From Prevotella sp. UBA2711 (GTDB lineage: Bacteria; Bacteroidota; Bacteroidia; Bacteroidales; Bacteroidaceae), in NCBI GenBank assembly GCA_002354095.1, contig DEKX01000028.1, positions 136,455-200,454 on the forward strand: a DNA stretch of 64,000 nt, given 5' to 3'. This document shows positions 35,110 to 42,081 of this stretch, one piece after another (position 1 is the stretch's first letter; every line of letters starts with the position of its first letter). The position numbers and the translations under genes are program-made. The notes below the pieces were generated by a model. The model saw nothing but the letters and a program-made list of their open reading frames with translations. It ran no database searches and was not told the DNA's origin.

Positions 35110-35141
35110 CAAAGATAAGACAATTCAGTGTAATAGCCAAA
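35110..35141 (-). promoter_or_regulatory. Promoter of tRNA-Leu
   Basis: Minus strand TTTG (35138-35141), 20 bases, TATCTTTG (35110-35117), 26 bases before the tRNA. Confidence 0.82.
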
Positions 35142-35159
35142 TATTTTATTGCTTTTTTA

Positions 35160-35747
35160 CTATTCCGAGAAAACGGTTATCACTCCTAAGGGGCCTGCGG
35201 TAAAGGCATTCCTATAGCGTGAAAGACCTGTGTCTCCCTCTTTTCCTTCCACCAACAGTCCTCCGTTATTCATATCATACTTGTCTCCACATTTCGAACA
35301 AGTAACATATCCCGAACCTTTGGTGTCCAAGGTGAGCCGATAATTGGGCGAGGAATAGTTTTTCTCCCGTCTTACACAGTTAGGACACTGCAAATCGTAA
35401 GCAGTGAACTTAAAATCACCCAGACTCTGAACCCCTACGATGATACCGTTATTCAGACCAAGTCGGAGATTATTACGTAAGTCTTCTGCCGTTTCATTCT
35501 TTCGCGTACTGGAGCCTTGGTTGTTCTCAAACACCAATGCTTTCACCCCTCCACGTGACTCCTCTGTTATCTTACAGAAAATCCCTGTTACCATAGGATT
35601 GGTTGCTGTCGCCAGTGTCTGCTCCTGATGAATGCTATTATCATACACAAACCTACAAGGCCATGATGTAAATTCAGTTTCAGCACCACACCCTGTCATT
35701 AGCCAACAGCCAACAACCAATAGCCAATAGCCTGTTTTCCGTTTCAT
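35160..35747 (-). CDS. Lipoprotein with paired CxxC motifs (Rieske- or zinc-ribbon-like)
   Basis: 195 residues. The signal peptide ends in LMTGC. The C-terminal half has CPNC, then about 25 residues later CSKC, followed by GDKYDMNNGG and a PLGVITVFS end. This arrangement recalls a Rieske-type domain in which both histidines are cysteines, or a zinc ribbon; metal content is not certain. The start overlaps argH by four bases, making it the last gene of pyrE-SRPBCC-argH-lipoprotein. The signal peptide GYWLLVVGCWLM is encoded by a 7-bp tandem array. Confidence 0.78.
   Translation of the reverse strand: MKRKTGYWLLVVGCWLMTGCGAETEFTSWPCRFVYDNSIHQEQTLATATNPMVTGIFCKITEESRGGVKALVFENNQGSSTRKNETAEDLRNNLRLGLNNGIIVGVQSLGDFKFTAYDLQCPNCVRREKNYSSPNYRLTLDTKGSGYVTCSKCGDKYDMNNGGLLVEGKEGDTGLSRYRNAFTAGPLGVITVFSE
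35701..35735 (-). repeat. 7-bp tandem array encoding a lipoprotein signal peptide
   Basis: Plus-strand heptamers AGCCAAC, AGCCAAC, AACCAAT, AGCCAAT, AGCCTGT. Read on the minus strand as GTTGGCT/ATTGGCT they encode a repeating hydrophobic peptide that serves as the signal sequence core. Confidence 0.8.
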
Positions 35748-37081
35748 TTTACTAAATTCTTTTCTGCTTCTCTTACACGCTCGAAGGCAAAACCTTCGAG
35801 AACAGTATTCATCAGGTCGGTAATCTTGTCGTTACAGAGATTACCTATCGAGCCCTCATGGGTATGGTGAATATCCTTATTGGGACGGAATGTTCCTGCC
35901 TCGATATCAAGCCCCACCTTCTTGTAGGCATCACGGAAAGGCATGCCCTCAGCTGCCAAGCGGTTCACTTCCTCGACACTGAACATCGGGTCGTACATCG
36001 GATTATCGAGAATATCCTCGCGTACCTCTATCTTATTAATAATATAGGCAGCCATCTGCAGGCAGTCTTTCAGTTCGTCAAAGGCAGGCAGAAACACCTC
36101 TTTGATGATTTGCAAGTCGCGGAAATAACCTACAGGCAGGTTGTTCATAATCAATGTCACCTGCTGAGGCAATGCCTGCAACTTGTTGCACTTAGCACGA
36201 ATCAGTTCAAAGACATCAGGATTCTTCTTATGCGGCATGATACTCGAACCTGTGGTACACTCTTTCGGCAACTTTACAAAAGAGAAGTTTTGCGAGTTGA
36301 AAAGACAGGCGTCAAAAGCCATTTTTGCCAATGTTCCCGCAATAGTAGCAATAGCGAAGCCCACGTTGCGCTCCATCTTGCCACGCCCCATCTGTGCATA
36401 GACCACGTTGTAGTCCATCGAGTCGAATCCCAAGAGGTCGGTCGTCATCTGGCGTTTCAAGGGGAACGAGCTGCCATATCCAGCTGCCGAACCTAACGGA
36501 TTGCGGTTCGTCATCTTATAGGCGGCTTGCAAGAAGAGCATATCGTCACAAAGCGATTCTGCATACGCACCGAACCATAAACCGAAAGACGAAGGCATAG
36601 CCACCTGCAAATGGGTATAGCCCGGCATCAGTACCTGCTTATACTGTTCACTCTTCTGAATTAATTCATCGAAGAGTACTTTCACACTGTCGGCAATCTC
36701 CATCAACTGATGGCGAGTGAAGAGTTTCAGATCTACCAATACCTGGTCGTTGCGTGAGCGTCCTGAGTGAATCTTCTTACCCAAATCGCCCAATTTACGC
36801 GTCAGCATCAGTTCTACCTGCGAGTGAACGTCTTCCACACCTTCTTCTATCTGGAATTCGCCTCGCTGACAGATAGCATAGATATTCTTCAATTCCTGTA
36901 ATAGTTGAGGCAGTTCGTCCTTGCCTATCAGTCCTATCGACTCCAACATGGTGATATGAGCCATCGAGCCAAGCACATCGTATGGTGCCAGATAGAGGTC
37001 CATCTCCCTATCGCGCCCCACCGTGAATCGCTCAATCTCAGCATTCACCTCGAAGTTCTTTTCCCACAGTTTATTTGCCAT
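35744..37081 (-). CDS. argH: Argininosuccinate lyase
   Basis: Splits argininosuccinate to arginine and fumarate. 445 residues with the family signature GSSIMPHKKNP in the middle, and HSRSRNDQ (as HSGRSRNDQVLVDL) near residue 110. It overlaps the SRPBCC gene by 11 bases and the following lipoprotein gene by four, so it is co-translated in the pyrE operon. Confidence 0.96.
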   Translation of the reverse strand: MANKLWEKNFEVNAEIERFTVGRDREMDLYLAPYDVLGSMAHITMLESIGLIGKDELPQLLQELKNIYAICQRGEFQIEEGVEDVHSQVELMLTRKLGDLGKKIHSGRSRNDQVLVDLKLFTRHQLMEIADSVKVLFDELIQKSEQYKQVLMPGYTHLQVAMPSSFGLWFGAYAESLCDDMLFLQAAYKMTNRNPLGSAAGYGSSFPLKRQMTTDLLGFDSMDYNVVYAQMGRGKMERNVGFAIATIAGTLAKMAFDACLFNSQNFSFVKLPKECTTGSSIMPHKKNPDVFELIRAKCNKLQALPQQVTLIMNNLPVGYFRDLQIIKEVFLPAFDELKDCLQMAAYIINKIEVREDILDNPMYDPMFSVEEVNRLAAEGMPFRDAYKKVGLDIEAGTFRPNKDIHHTHEGSIGNLCNDKITDLMNTVLEGFAFERVREAEKNLVK

Positions 37082-37487
37082 AAGGTATTTGTGATAAAGC
37101 GTCTGCTATTTTTTCCACACCGTCCTGCAAGGGACCACTCACCATACCCTTCAACATGAAAGGGATATCGGCCTGCACCGTCACGCGCATCTTACTGGTC
37201 GTTTCTGTCACTGGCAGCACCTGAATCCACAGGTTGAAGGGCATGGGCGACTGTTCTGTCTCGAACTTCACGCACTTGCCCTCCTCACGCTCGATGATGC
37301 GTAACTTGATGTCGCCCACAGGATCGACATTCACGCTCACCGTATCACGATCGAACGAGAAACTGTTCAACTTATCCTCTGGCACACGGTCACGCACACG
37401 CTCCAGATTACTCAAGTCGCTGATATTACGATAGACATCCTCTACAGGATATGCAATCTGCTTAACACTACTTTCAAACTTTGTCAT
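37071..37487 (-). CDS. SRPBCC (START-like) domain protein
   Basis: About 138 residues from MTKFESSV; an upstream Met at 37496 is possible but lies further inside pyrE. The pattern of an N-terminal strand, VEDVYRNISDLSNLERV helices, beta-sheet, then a long C-terminal helix (GPLQDGVEKIADAL) fits the START-like hydrophobic-pocket fold. The ligand is unknown. It overlaps pyrE by four bases and argH by 11, a tight operon position. Confidence 0.8.
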   Translation of the reverse strand: MTKFESSVKQIAYPVEDVYRNISDLSNLERVRDRVPEDKLNSFSFDRDTVSVNVDPVGDIKLRIIEREEGKCVKFETEQSPMPFNLWIQVLPVTETTSKMRVTVQADIPFMLKGMVSGPLQDGVEKIADALSQIPYGK

Positions 37488-38116
37488 TGCTTCCAAGTGC
37501 TTGGTGATTTACGCCATTCAGCCAATACGGCCTTATCTTCCTCACTGATATATCCTGTTTCGGCAGCCTGCTCCAATACAGCGGCATAGTTACTCAACGT
37601 AATCAACTTCACACCAGCCTCCTTGAATGCCTCCTCAGCCACAGGGAAACCATAGGTGAACGATGCTACCATACCAATCACCTCCACACCATACTGGCGC
37701 AAAGCCTCAACAGCCTTCAGACTGCTGCCGCCTGTAGAAATCAAATCTTCTACTACTATCACCTTGGCACCCTTCTTGAGTTCACCTTCCACCTGGTTGC
37801 CCATACCGTGGTCTTTCGGTTTCGGACGAACGTATGCGTAGGGCAATCCCAGTTCGTCGGCCACTAATGCGCCCTGTGCGATGGCACCCGTTGCCACACC
37901 AGCCACAGCCTCAGCTTCAGGGAAATTCTCCTGAATGGCATGGCAGAGTTCCAGTTTCACAAACGAGCGAACCTCAGGGAATCCCAAAGTCTTTCGATTG
38001 TCCGTATAGATAGGTGATTTCCAGCCAGAAGCCCATGTGAATGGGTCATTAGGCTGCAACTTGATGGCTTTGATATCCATCAGTTTCTGTGCAAATAGTT
38101 TCTTGATTGCGTCCAT
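37484..38116 (-). CDS. pyrE: Orotate phosphoribosyltransferase
   Basis: Joins orotate and PRPP to give OMP in pyrimidine synthesis. 210 residues. The PRPP loop VIVVEDLISTGGSS and the basic YVRPKPKDHG segment are both present. First gene of the pyrE-SRPBCC-argH-lipoprotein operon, with a -7 element about 30 bases upstream. Confidence 0.96.
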   Translation of the reverse strand: MDAIKKLFAQKLMDIKAIKLQPNDPFTWASGWKSPIYTDNRKTLGFPEVRSFVKLELCHAIQENFPEAEAVAGVATGAIAQGALVADELGLPYAYVRPKPKDHGMGNQVEGELKKGAKVIVVEDLISTGGSSLKAVEALRQYGVEVIGMVASFTYGFPVAEEAFKEAGVKLITLSNYAAVLEQAAETGYISEEDKAVLAEWRKSPSTWKQ

Positions 38117-38144
38117 AATTTATTGAATTTCCGTATTTTGGATG

Positions 38145-38152
38145 CAAAGATA
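38145..38152 (-). promoter_or_regulatory. -7 promoter element for the pyrE operon
   Basis: TATCTTTG on the minus strand, 28 bases before the pyrE ATG. The -33 region lies in a purine-rich stretch of 7-bp periodicity (38161-38188) and has no clear TTTG. Confidence 0.6.
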
Positions 38153-38160
38153 CAAAAAAA

Positions 38161-38188
38161 AGTAAGAAGGAAGAAAGAAGAAGAAAGA
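38161..38188. repeat. Purine-rich 7-bp-periodic tract
   Basis: Heptamers AGTAAGA, AGGAAGA, AAGAAGA, AGAAAGA between comF and the pyrE promoter. It may be simple purine bias, but the period agrees with the other arrays. Confidence 0.4.
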
Positions 38189-38218
38189 ATTTTCCACTCG
38201 CCATTTACCAAAAACTAT

Positions 38219-38917
38219 TCAACCTTTGGTGAAACCAAGGGTAAGAATACTCAGGCGCGTGCTTGGAATCTTATTTAATTCTGTAGCACATGCGATCAGG
38301 GTGGAACCTGTAGTACAGACGTCATCTACCAACAGAATATGTTTGCCTTCTAAATCTTGTGAGTGACGGAGTTCAAATATATTGGCAACATTCTCTTGGC
38401 GCTGAAAGCGCATGAGTGTTGTCTGACTTCGGTGAAAATGTTGGCGGGACAAGGCACGTGTATTGATAGGTATTTGAGTAACGGCATTGATCCCACGACA
38501 GACCATCTCACTCTGGTTGTAGCCACGTTGACGCTTGCGTTTCCGGGAGAGCGGTACAGGCATCAGGATATCGACCCCATCGAAATAGCCTGCCATCAGC
38601 ATTTCCTGAGCCATCAGCGCACCCAAGTATTCGCCAATATCCGGACGGTCAGCATATTTGAGCTTATAGATCAGTTGGGCATGCTCACTATGGGGTTCAT
38701 AATAAAACCAGGCTGCTGCACGACTGATGGGAGCCAGTCCCCAGAAAAGTTGCGCCATGGGATTATCGTAGGGGGTAAACTGAAAGGTGGTGCGGGGCAT
38801 ATGGAGCAGACATACTGAGCAGAGCCCTTGCTCTGTAACGCTTAGACGCCGTCCACAAACGGGACATTGACGAGGTGACACAACATCTAAGATTCTAGAC
38901 CATAAACTCGTCTTCAT
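38219..38917 (-). CDS. comF: ComF-family phosphoribosyltransferase-like protein
   Basis: 232 residues from the ATG at 38917. An N-terminal zinc-binding pair of CxxC motifs (CPVCGRR and CSVC) is followed by a phosphoribosyltransferase-type domain with ILLVDDVCTTGSTL. ComF-like proteins take part in DNA uptake or processing in competent bacteria; in Bacteroidetes the role is unclear. The chosen start overlaps recX by 23 bases. A longer in-frame extension to 39088 has no family resemblance. Confidence 0.88.
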   Translation of the reverse strand: MKTSLWSRILDVVSPRQCPVCGRRLSVTEQGLCSVCLLHMPRTTFQFTPYDNPMAQLFWGLAPISRAAAWFYYEPHSEHAQLIYKLKYADRPDIGEYLGALMAQEMLMAGYFDGVDILMPVPLSRKRKRQRGYNQSEMVCRGINAVTQIPINTRALSRQHFHRSQTTLMRFQRQENVANIFELRHSQDLEGKHILLVDDVCTTGSTLIACATELNKIPSTRLSILTLGFTKG

Positions 38918-39374
38918 CACTGACACTGATACACTGTTTGATAATATCCATCGTAAAACCACGGCTGACGGCAAAGCGAATAAGTTTGCCATTAAGCTCG
39001 TAGTCGCTATTGGCTTTGATACTCTTCCGCTTCTGTTGGAGCATTGGACGCAAGACGAGGACATAATCCTCGTCCGCAATCTCGTCAAGAACCTGCTGAC
39101 GGATGTCTTCGTCGATATGTTTCTGCCACAAAGCCTGCTCCACTTTGCGACGTCCCCATTTATTGTACTTTACCTTATCTTTGACAAAGGCGCGTGCAAA
39201 ACGCACATCATCAATATATCGTTCACTGACAAGTCGATTGAGAATACGTGTCTGTGCCTCTTCTGAAAGTTCCCAACGGCGCATTTTCTCCCGCATCTCC
39301 CATTGACAATGTTCGGCATTGGCACAGAGGGAAGCTAAAGTGAGGTAGGCTTCTTGTTCGGTTTTCTGTTTCAT
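38895..39374 (-). CDS. recX: Regulatory protein RecX
   Basis: 159 residues, all helical, with three-helix repeats typical of RecX (LVSERYIDDVRFARAFVKDK, KWGRRKVEQALWQKHI). RecX binds RecA filaments and limits their activity. Overlaps prmC by four bases and comF by 23, in the order prmC-recX-comF. Confidence 0.9.
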   Translation of the reverse strand: MKQKTEQEAYLTLASLCANAEHCQWEMREKMRRWELSEEAQTRILNRLVSERYIDDVRFARAFVKDKVKYNKWGRRKVEQALWQKHIDEDIRQQVLDEIADEDYVLVLRPMLQQKRKSIKANSDYELNGKLIRFAVSRGFTMDIIKQCISVSDEDEFMV

Positions 39375-40225
39375 CGTTGTGCTCGTATGAATCGTAGTTT
39401 ACCAAATTGGTCTTCCTTTATTTCGATGTCGTGGTACGACATTGTACGTAACAAATCGTGAAGCTCGCTGGCATAGAGTGGGTTGATTTCAAAATAGAGC
39501 CAACCACTATCGCGCAGTGCTGAAAGTCCATACTGGGCGATAGTACGGTAGAACAACAGCGGGTCGTTGTCAGGCACGAAAAGCGCTGTATGCGGTTCAT
39601 AATCCAGCACATTGGAGTCCATGGCGGTTGATTCCTGACGGCATATATAGGGAGGATTGCTGACAATGATGGACACATCCCCTACCCGCTTCCAACGTAA
39701 GGGGGCTTGTGAAAGCATATCAACTGGTTCAAAATGGACATTCACACGATTGCGAACCGCATTGGTTCGCGCAACCTCCAAAGCTTCAGGAGAAATATCC
39801 CAAGCATAGACTTCTGCATCGGAGAATGAAGCGGCAAGGGTAATGGCGATACAGCCTGAACCCGTGCCGATGTCGAGGATGGTGATAGGTGAAAGGCTCG
39901 GGAAGGAGATGGAAGAGGAAAGAATCCACTGGCACAGTTCTGCAGTTTCAGGACGAGGGATCAGCACATGCTCATTAACCAAGAAAGTGCGCCCGCAGAA
40001 GTCGGTCTGCCCAAGAATATACTGGACAGGCTCGTGGTTCGACAGCCGTCGAGCGATTTCTTGCAGTTCCGCTTGGTCGTCTGCAGATAATTGTGTATCT
40101 TTGCCAGCATAAAGGTCTGACAGTGAGAGGCCGTAACGAACCTCATACACCATGCGGGCTACGGCCTTCGCCTCGCCTTCACCATAGGACGGTGCCAACT
40201 GGTGCCATAAATCACGATAATTCAT
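39371..40225 (-). CDS. prmC: Peptide chain release factor N5-glutamine methyltransferase
   Basis: Methylates the GGQ glutamine of release factors. 284 residues from the ATG at 40225, where MNYRDLWHQL begins the typical N-terminal domain. The SAM site ILDIGTGSGCIAITLA and the catalytic NPPY (IIVSNPPYI) are clear. A 51-residue upstream in-frame extension is rejected because it runs through the divergent ribD start and lacks family similarity. Confidence 0.95.
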   Translation of the reverse strand: MNYRDLWHQLAPSYGEGEAKAVARMVYEVRYGLSLSDLYAGKDTQLSADDQAELQEIARRLSNHEPVQYILGQTDFCGRTFLVNEHVLIPRPETAELCQWILSSSISFPSLSPITILDIGTGSGCIAITLAASFSDAEVYAWDISPEALEVARTNAVRNRVNVHFEPVDMLSQAPLRWKRVGDVSIIVSNPPYICRQESTAMDSNVLDYEPHTALFVPDNDPLLFYRTIAQYGLSALRDSGWLYFEINPLYASELHDLLRTMSYHDIEIKEDQFGKLRFIRAQR

Positions 40226-40231
40226 CGAATG

Positions 40232-40239
40232 CAAAAGTA
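40232..40239 (-). promoter_or_regulatory. -7 promoter element for prmC-recX-comF
   Basis: TACTTTTG on the minus strand, immediately upstream of the prmC ATG (6 bases). It lies in the 22-base gap between the divergent prmC and ribD starts. Confidence 0.45.
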
Positions 40240-40247
40240 CGGAAAAT

Positions 40248-41192
40248 ATGGATAAGAACCAAATTTCTATGGACGAAAAATACATGCGCCGTTGTCTGCA
40301 ACTGGCTGCTAACGGAATACAGGGTGCAAGACCTAACCCCATGGTAGGGGCTGTGATTGTGGTAAACGACCGAATCATCGGCGAGGGCTATCACGTGCGT
40401 TGTGGAGAGGGACATGCTGAGGTTAACGCCTTTGCTTCAGTGCGCCCTGAGGACGAAGCACTGCTGAAGGATGCCACCATCTACGTGTCGCTGGAGCCCT
40501 GCTCGCATTACGGCAAGACACCGCCTTGCGCTGATCTGATTATCAAGAAAGGTGTGAAACATGTCGTTGTGGGTTGTGTGGATCCTTTTGCTGAGGTGAA
40601 AGGTCGGGGTATCCGTAAACTGAGAGATGCCGGTATCGAGGTGGAAGTGGGGGTGCTTGAGAAGGAATGTGAGGCGCTAAACCGTCGTTTCTTCACTTTT
40701 CATCGTGAACATCGCCCCTATATCATCCTGAAGTGGGCTCAGACGGCTAATGGCTTTATCGATGACCATTTCAAGCCTGTCCAGATATCCAACGATTTTA
40801 CGAAGATGTTATCGCATAAGCTCCGTGCAGAGGAGGATGCTATCCTCGTGGGGCGCGTGACAGAGACGCGTGATCATCCACAGTTGACTGTCCGTGAGTG
40901 GAGTGGTCCTCATCCGAAACGACTGGTGATTGATCGTTTGCATCCCCTGAACTTAGAGAGCCTGTATTCCCACCAGATACAGTCGTTGATAGTGGAAGGC
41001 GGCGCCAAGACCTTACAGTCGTTTCTCGACAAGGGGCTTTGGGATGAGCTTCGTGTGGAGACGAACTTAGGCATGACAGTTGACGACGGTACAAGAGCCC
41101 CTTTGATACCTGCCGAGGCGATGGTGGAAGAGAGCATCAGAGACGGCGAGAACCAGTTGGTGCGCTATCATAAAATAACCCCCGAAAGTTGA
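40248..41192 (+). CDS. ribD: Bifunctional riboflavin-specific deaminase/reductase, short reductase domain
   Basis: Carries out the second and third steps of riboflavin synthesis. The deaminase domain has the zinc site complete: His56 and Glu58 (GHAEVNAF), Cys85 and Cys94 (PCSHYGKTPPC). The reductase domain follows (LKWAQTANGFIDD). The total is 314 residues against roughly 360 in well-known enzymes. The gap lies at about residue 225, where RLVIDR passes within about a dozen residues to IQSLIVEGG, so a segment of the reductase domain is missing. The reading frame is intact; activity of the second domain needs testing. Confidence 0.93.
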   Translation: MDKNQISMDEKYMRRCLQLAANGIQGARPNPMVGAVIVVNDRIIGEGYHVRCGEGHAEVNAFASVRPEDEALLKDATIYVSLEPCSHYGKTPPCADLIIKKGVKHVVVGCVDPFAEVKGRGIRKLRDAGIEVEVGVLEKECEALNRRFFTFHREHRPYIILKWAQTANGFIDDHFKPVQISNDFTKMLSHKLRAEEDAILVGRVTETRDHPQLTVREWSGPHPKRLVIDRLHPLNLESLYSHQIQSLIVEGGAKTLQSFLDKGLWDELRVETNLGMTVDDGTRAPLIPAEAMVEESIRDGENQLVRYHKITPES

Positions 41193-41210
41193 TCTCTTCC
41201 GGGGGTATAT
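41176..41210 (+). terminator. Terminator overlapping the end of ribD
   Basis: Arms ACCCCCG and CGGGGGT with an AAG/CTT extension around the ribD TGA, followed by an AT-rich tail. The stop codon is inside the hairpin loop. Confidence 0.75.
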
Positions 41211-41231
41211 TATAAATAAAGGTGTAAAGGC

Positions 41232-42035
41232 TTACTTGGTGAGGGCCTTACGGGCAGCGTCGATCTGCTCCTTAGCCTCCTGCAGCTGAGACTTCAGCTC
41301 GCTAACGGTAGTGGCGTTCAGAGTGTCGAGAGTAGAAAGTGCCTCAGCAACTGGTCTGATGTCGGGATCGTACTCAGAGAGACGGTTCAGAGCATCGAGG
41401 ATCAGCACGATACGGAAGGTGGTGTTAGCAGCGGCGTCATCGTCGAAAGCAGCGAGGAACTTGTCTGTGTTTTTGCTTGCGCAGTACATCTGCTCGATGA
41501 GAGAAGCTGCGGCAAGCTGCCAGAAGTAGTTGATACGGCCGTTCTCGTTCATGGCGTCATAGAGAGCCTGAGGAGTCTGAGCAGCGCTGGTGTTCTCAAG
41601 AACCTTAAAAGAAGGATCGTTGATGTCGGCAGCCAGCTTGGTGATAGCCTTCTCGTAATCCTCCAAAGGCATCTCATAAAGCTTGGCAATGCTCTTATCA
41701 ACTTCAAGTGCTGCCATCACGCGATATTTCTCTGCGAGTGTAGTAGCTTCCTCTGCTACAGAAGGATTCAGCAGATAGTTAGGCTTAACCTGCTTCTCTT
41801 CCTTTGTCAGCTTGAAAGAACCTTCATTGTCACTCTGCAGGAATGGGAGCTGCTTCATTTTACCGATTTCACTTGCCAGACTGTCAACATGCATCTTGAT
41901 GCTTGCCTCAATCTGCTCCTGTTCGAAACTCTTAACTACTGAATCTTCTGATTCAGTGCTTTTTGCAGTTTTGTTTCCGCATGCTGCAAATGCGATTGCT
42001 GCGAATGCTACAGCGAGAATTGATAACTTTTTCAT
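41232..42035 (-). CDS. Lipoprotein of unknown function, helical
   Basis: 267 residues with a lipoprotein signal peptide (AIAFAAC). The mature protein is almost wholly helical, Ala/Glu/Lys-rich, with coiled-coil character at the C-terminus (SELKSQLQEAKEQIDAARKA). No motif is recognised. It follows the ABC exporter gene on the same strand after a 46-base gap and might be co-transcribed with it. Confidence 0.7.
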   Translation of the reverse strand: MKKLSILAVAFAAIAFAACGNKTAKSTESEDSVVKSFEQEQIEASIKMHVDSLASEIGKMKQLPFLQSDNEGSFKLTKEEKQVKPNYLLNPSVAEEATTLAEKYRVMAALEVDKSIAKLYEMPLEDYEKAITKLAADINDPSFKVLENTSAAQTPQALYDAMNENGRINYFWQLAAASLIEQMYCASKNTDKFLAAFDDDAAANTTFRIVLILDALNRLSEYDPDIRPVAEALSTLDTLNATTVSELKSQLQEAKEQIDAARKALTK

Positions 42036-42081
42036 TGTTTTTTGAATTGATAGTTATTAATAAATTATTTAAATAATATTT

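Noticed and set aside
38918..39088. N-terminal extension of comF by 57 codons
   Set aside because: It lies fully within recX in another frame; the ComF zinc motif begins just after the later ATG.
40226..40378. N-terminal extension of prmC by 51 codons
   Set aside because: It runs through the promoter region and the divergent ribD start, and has no similarity to the family N-terminus.
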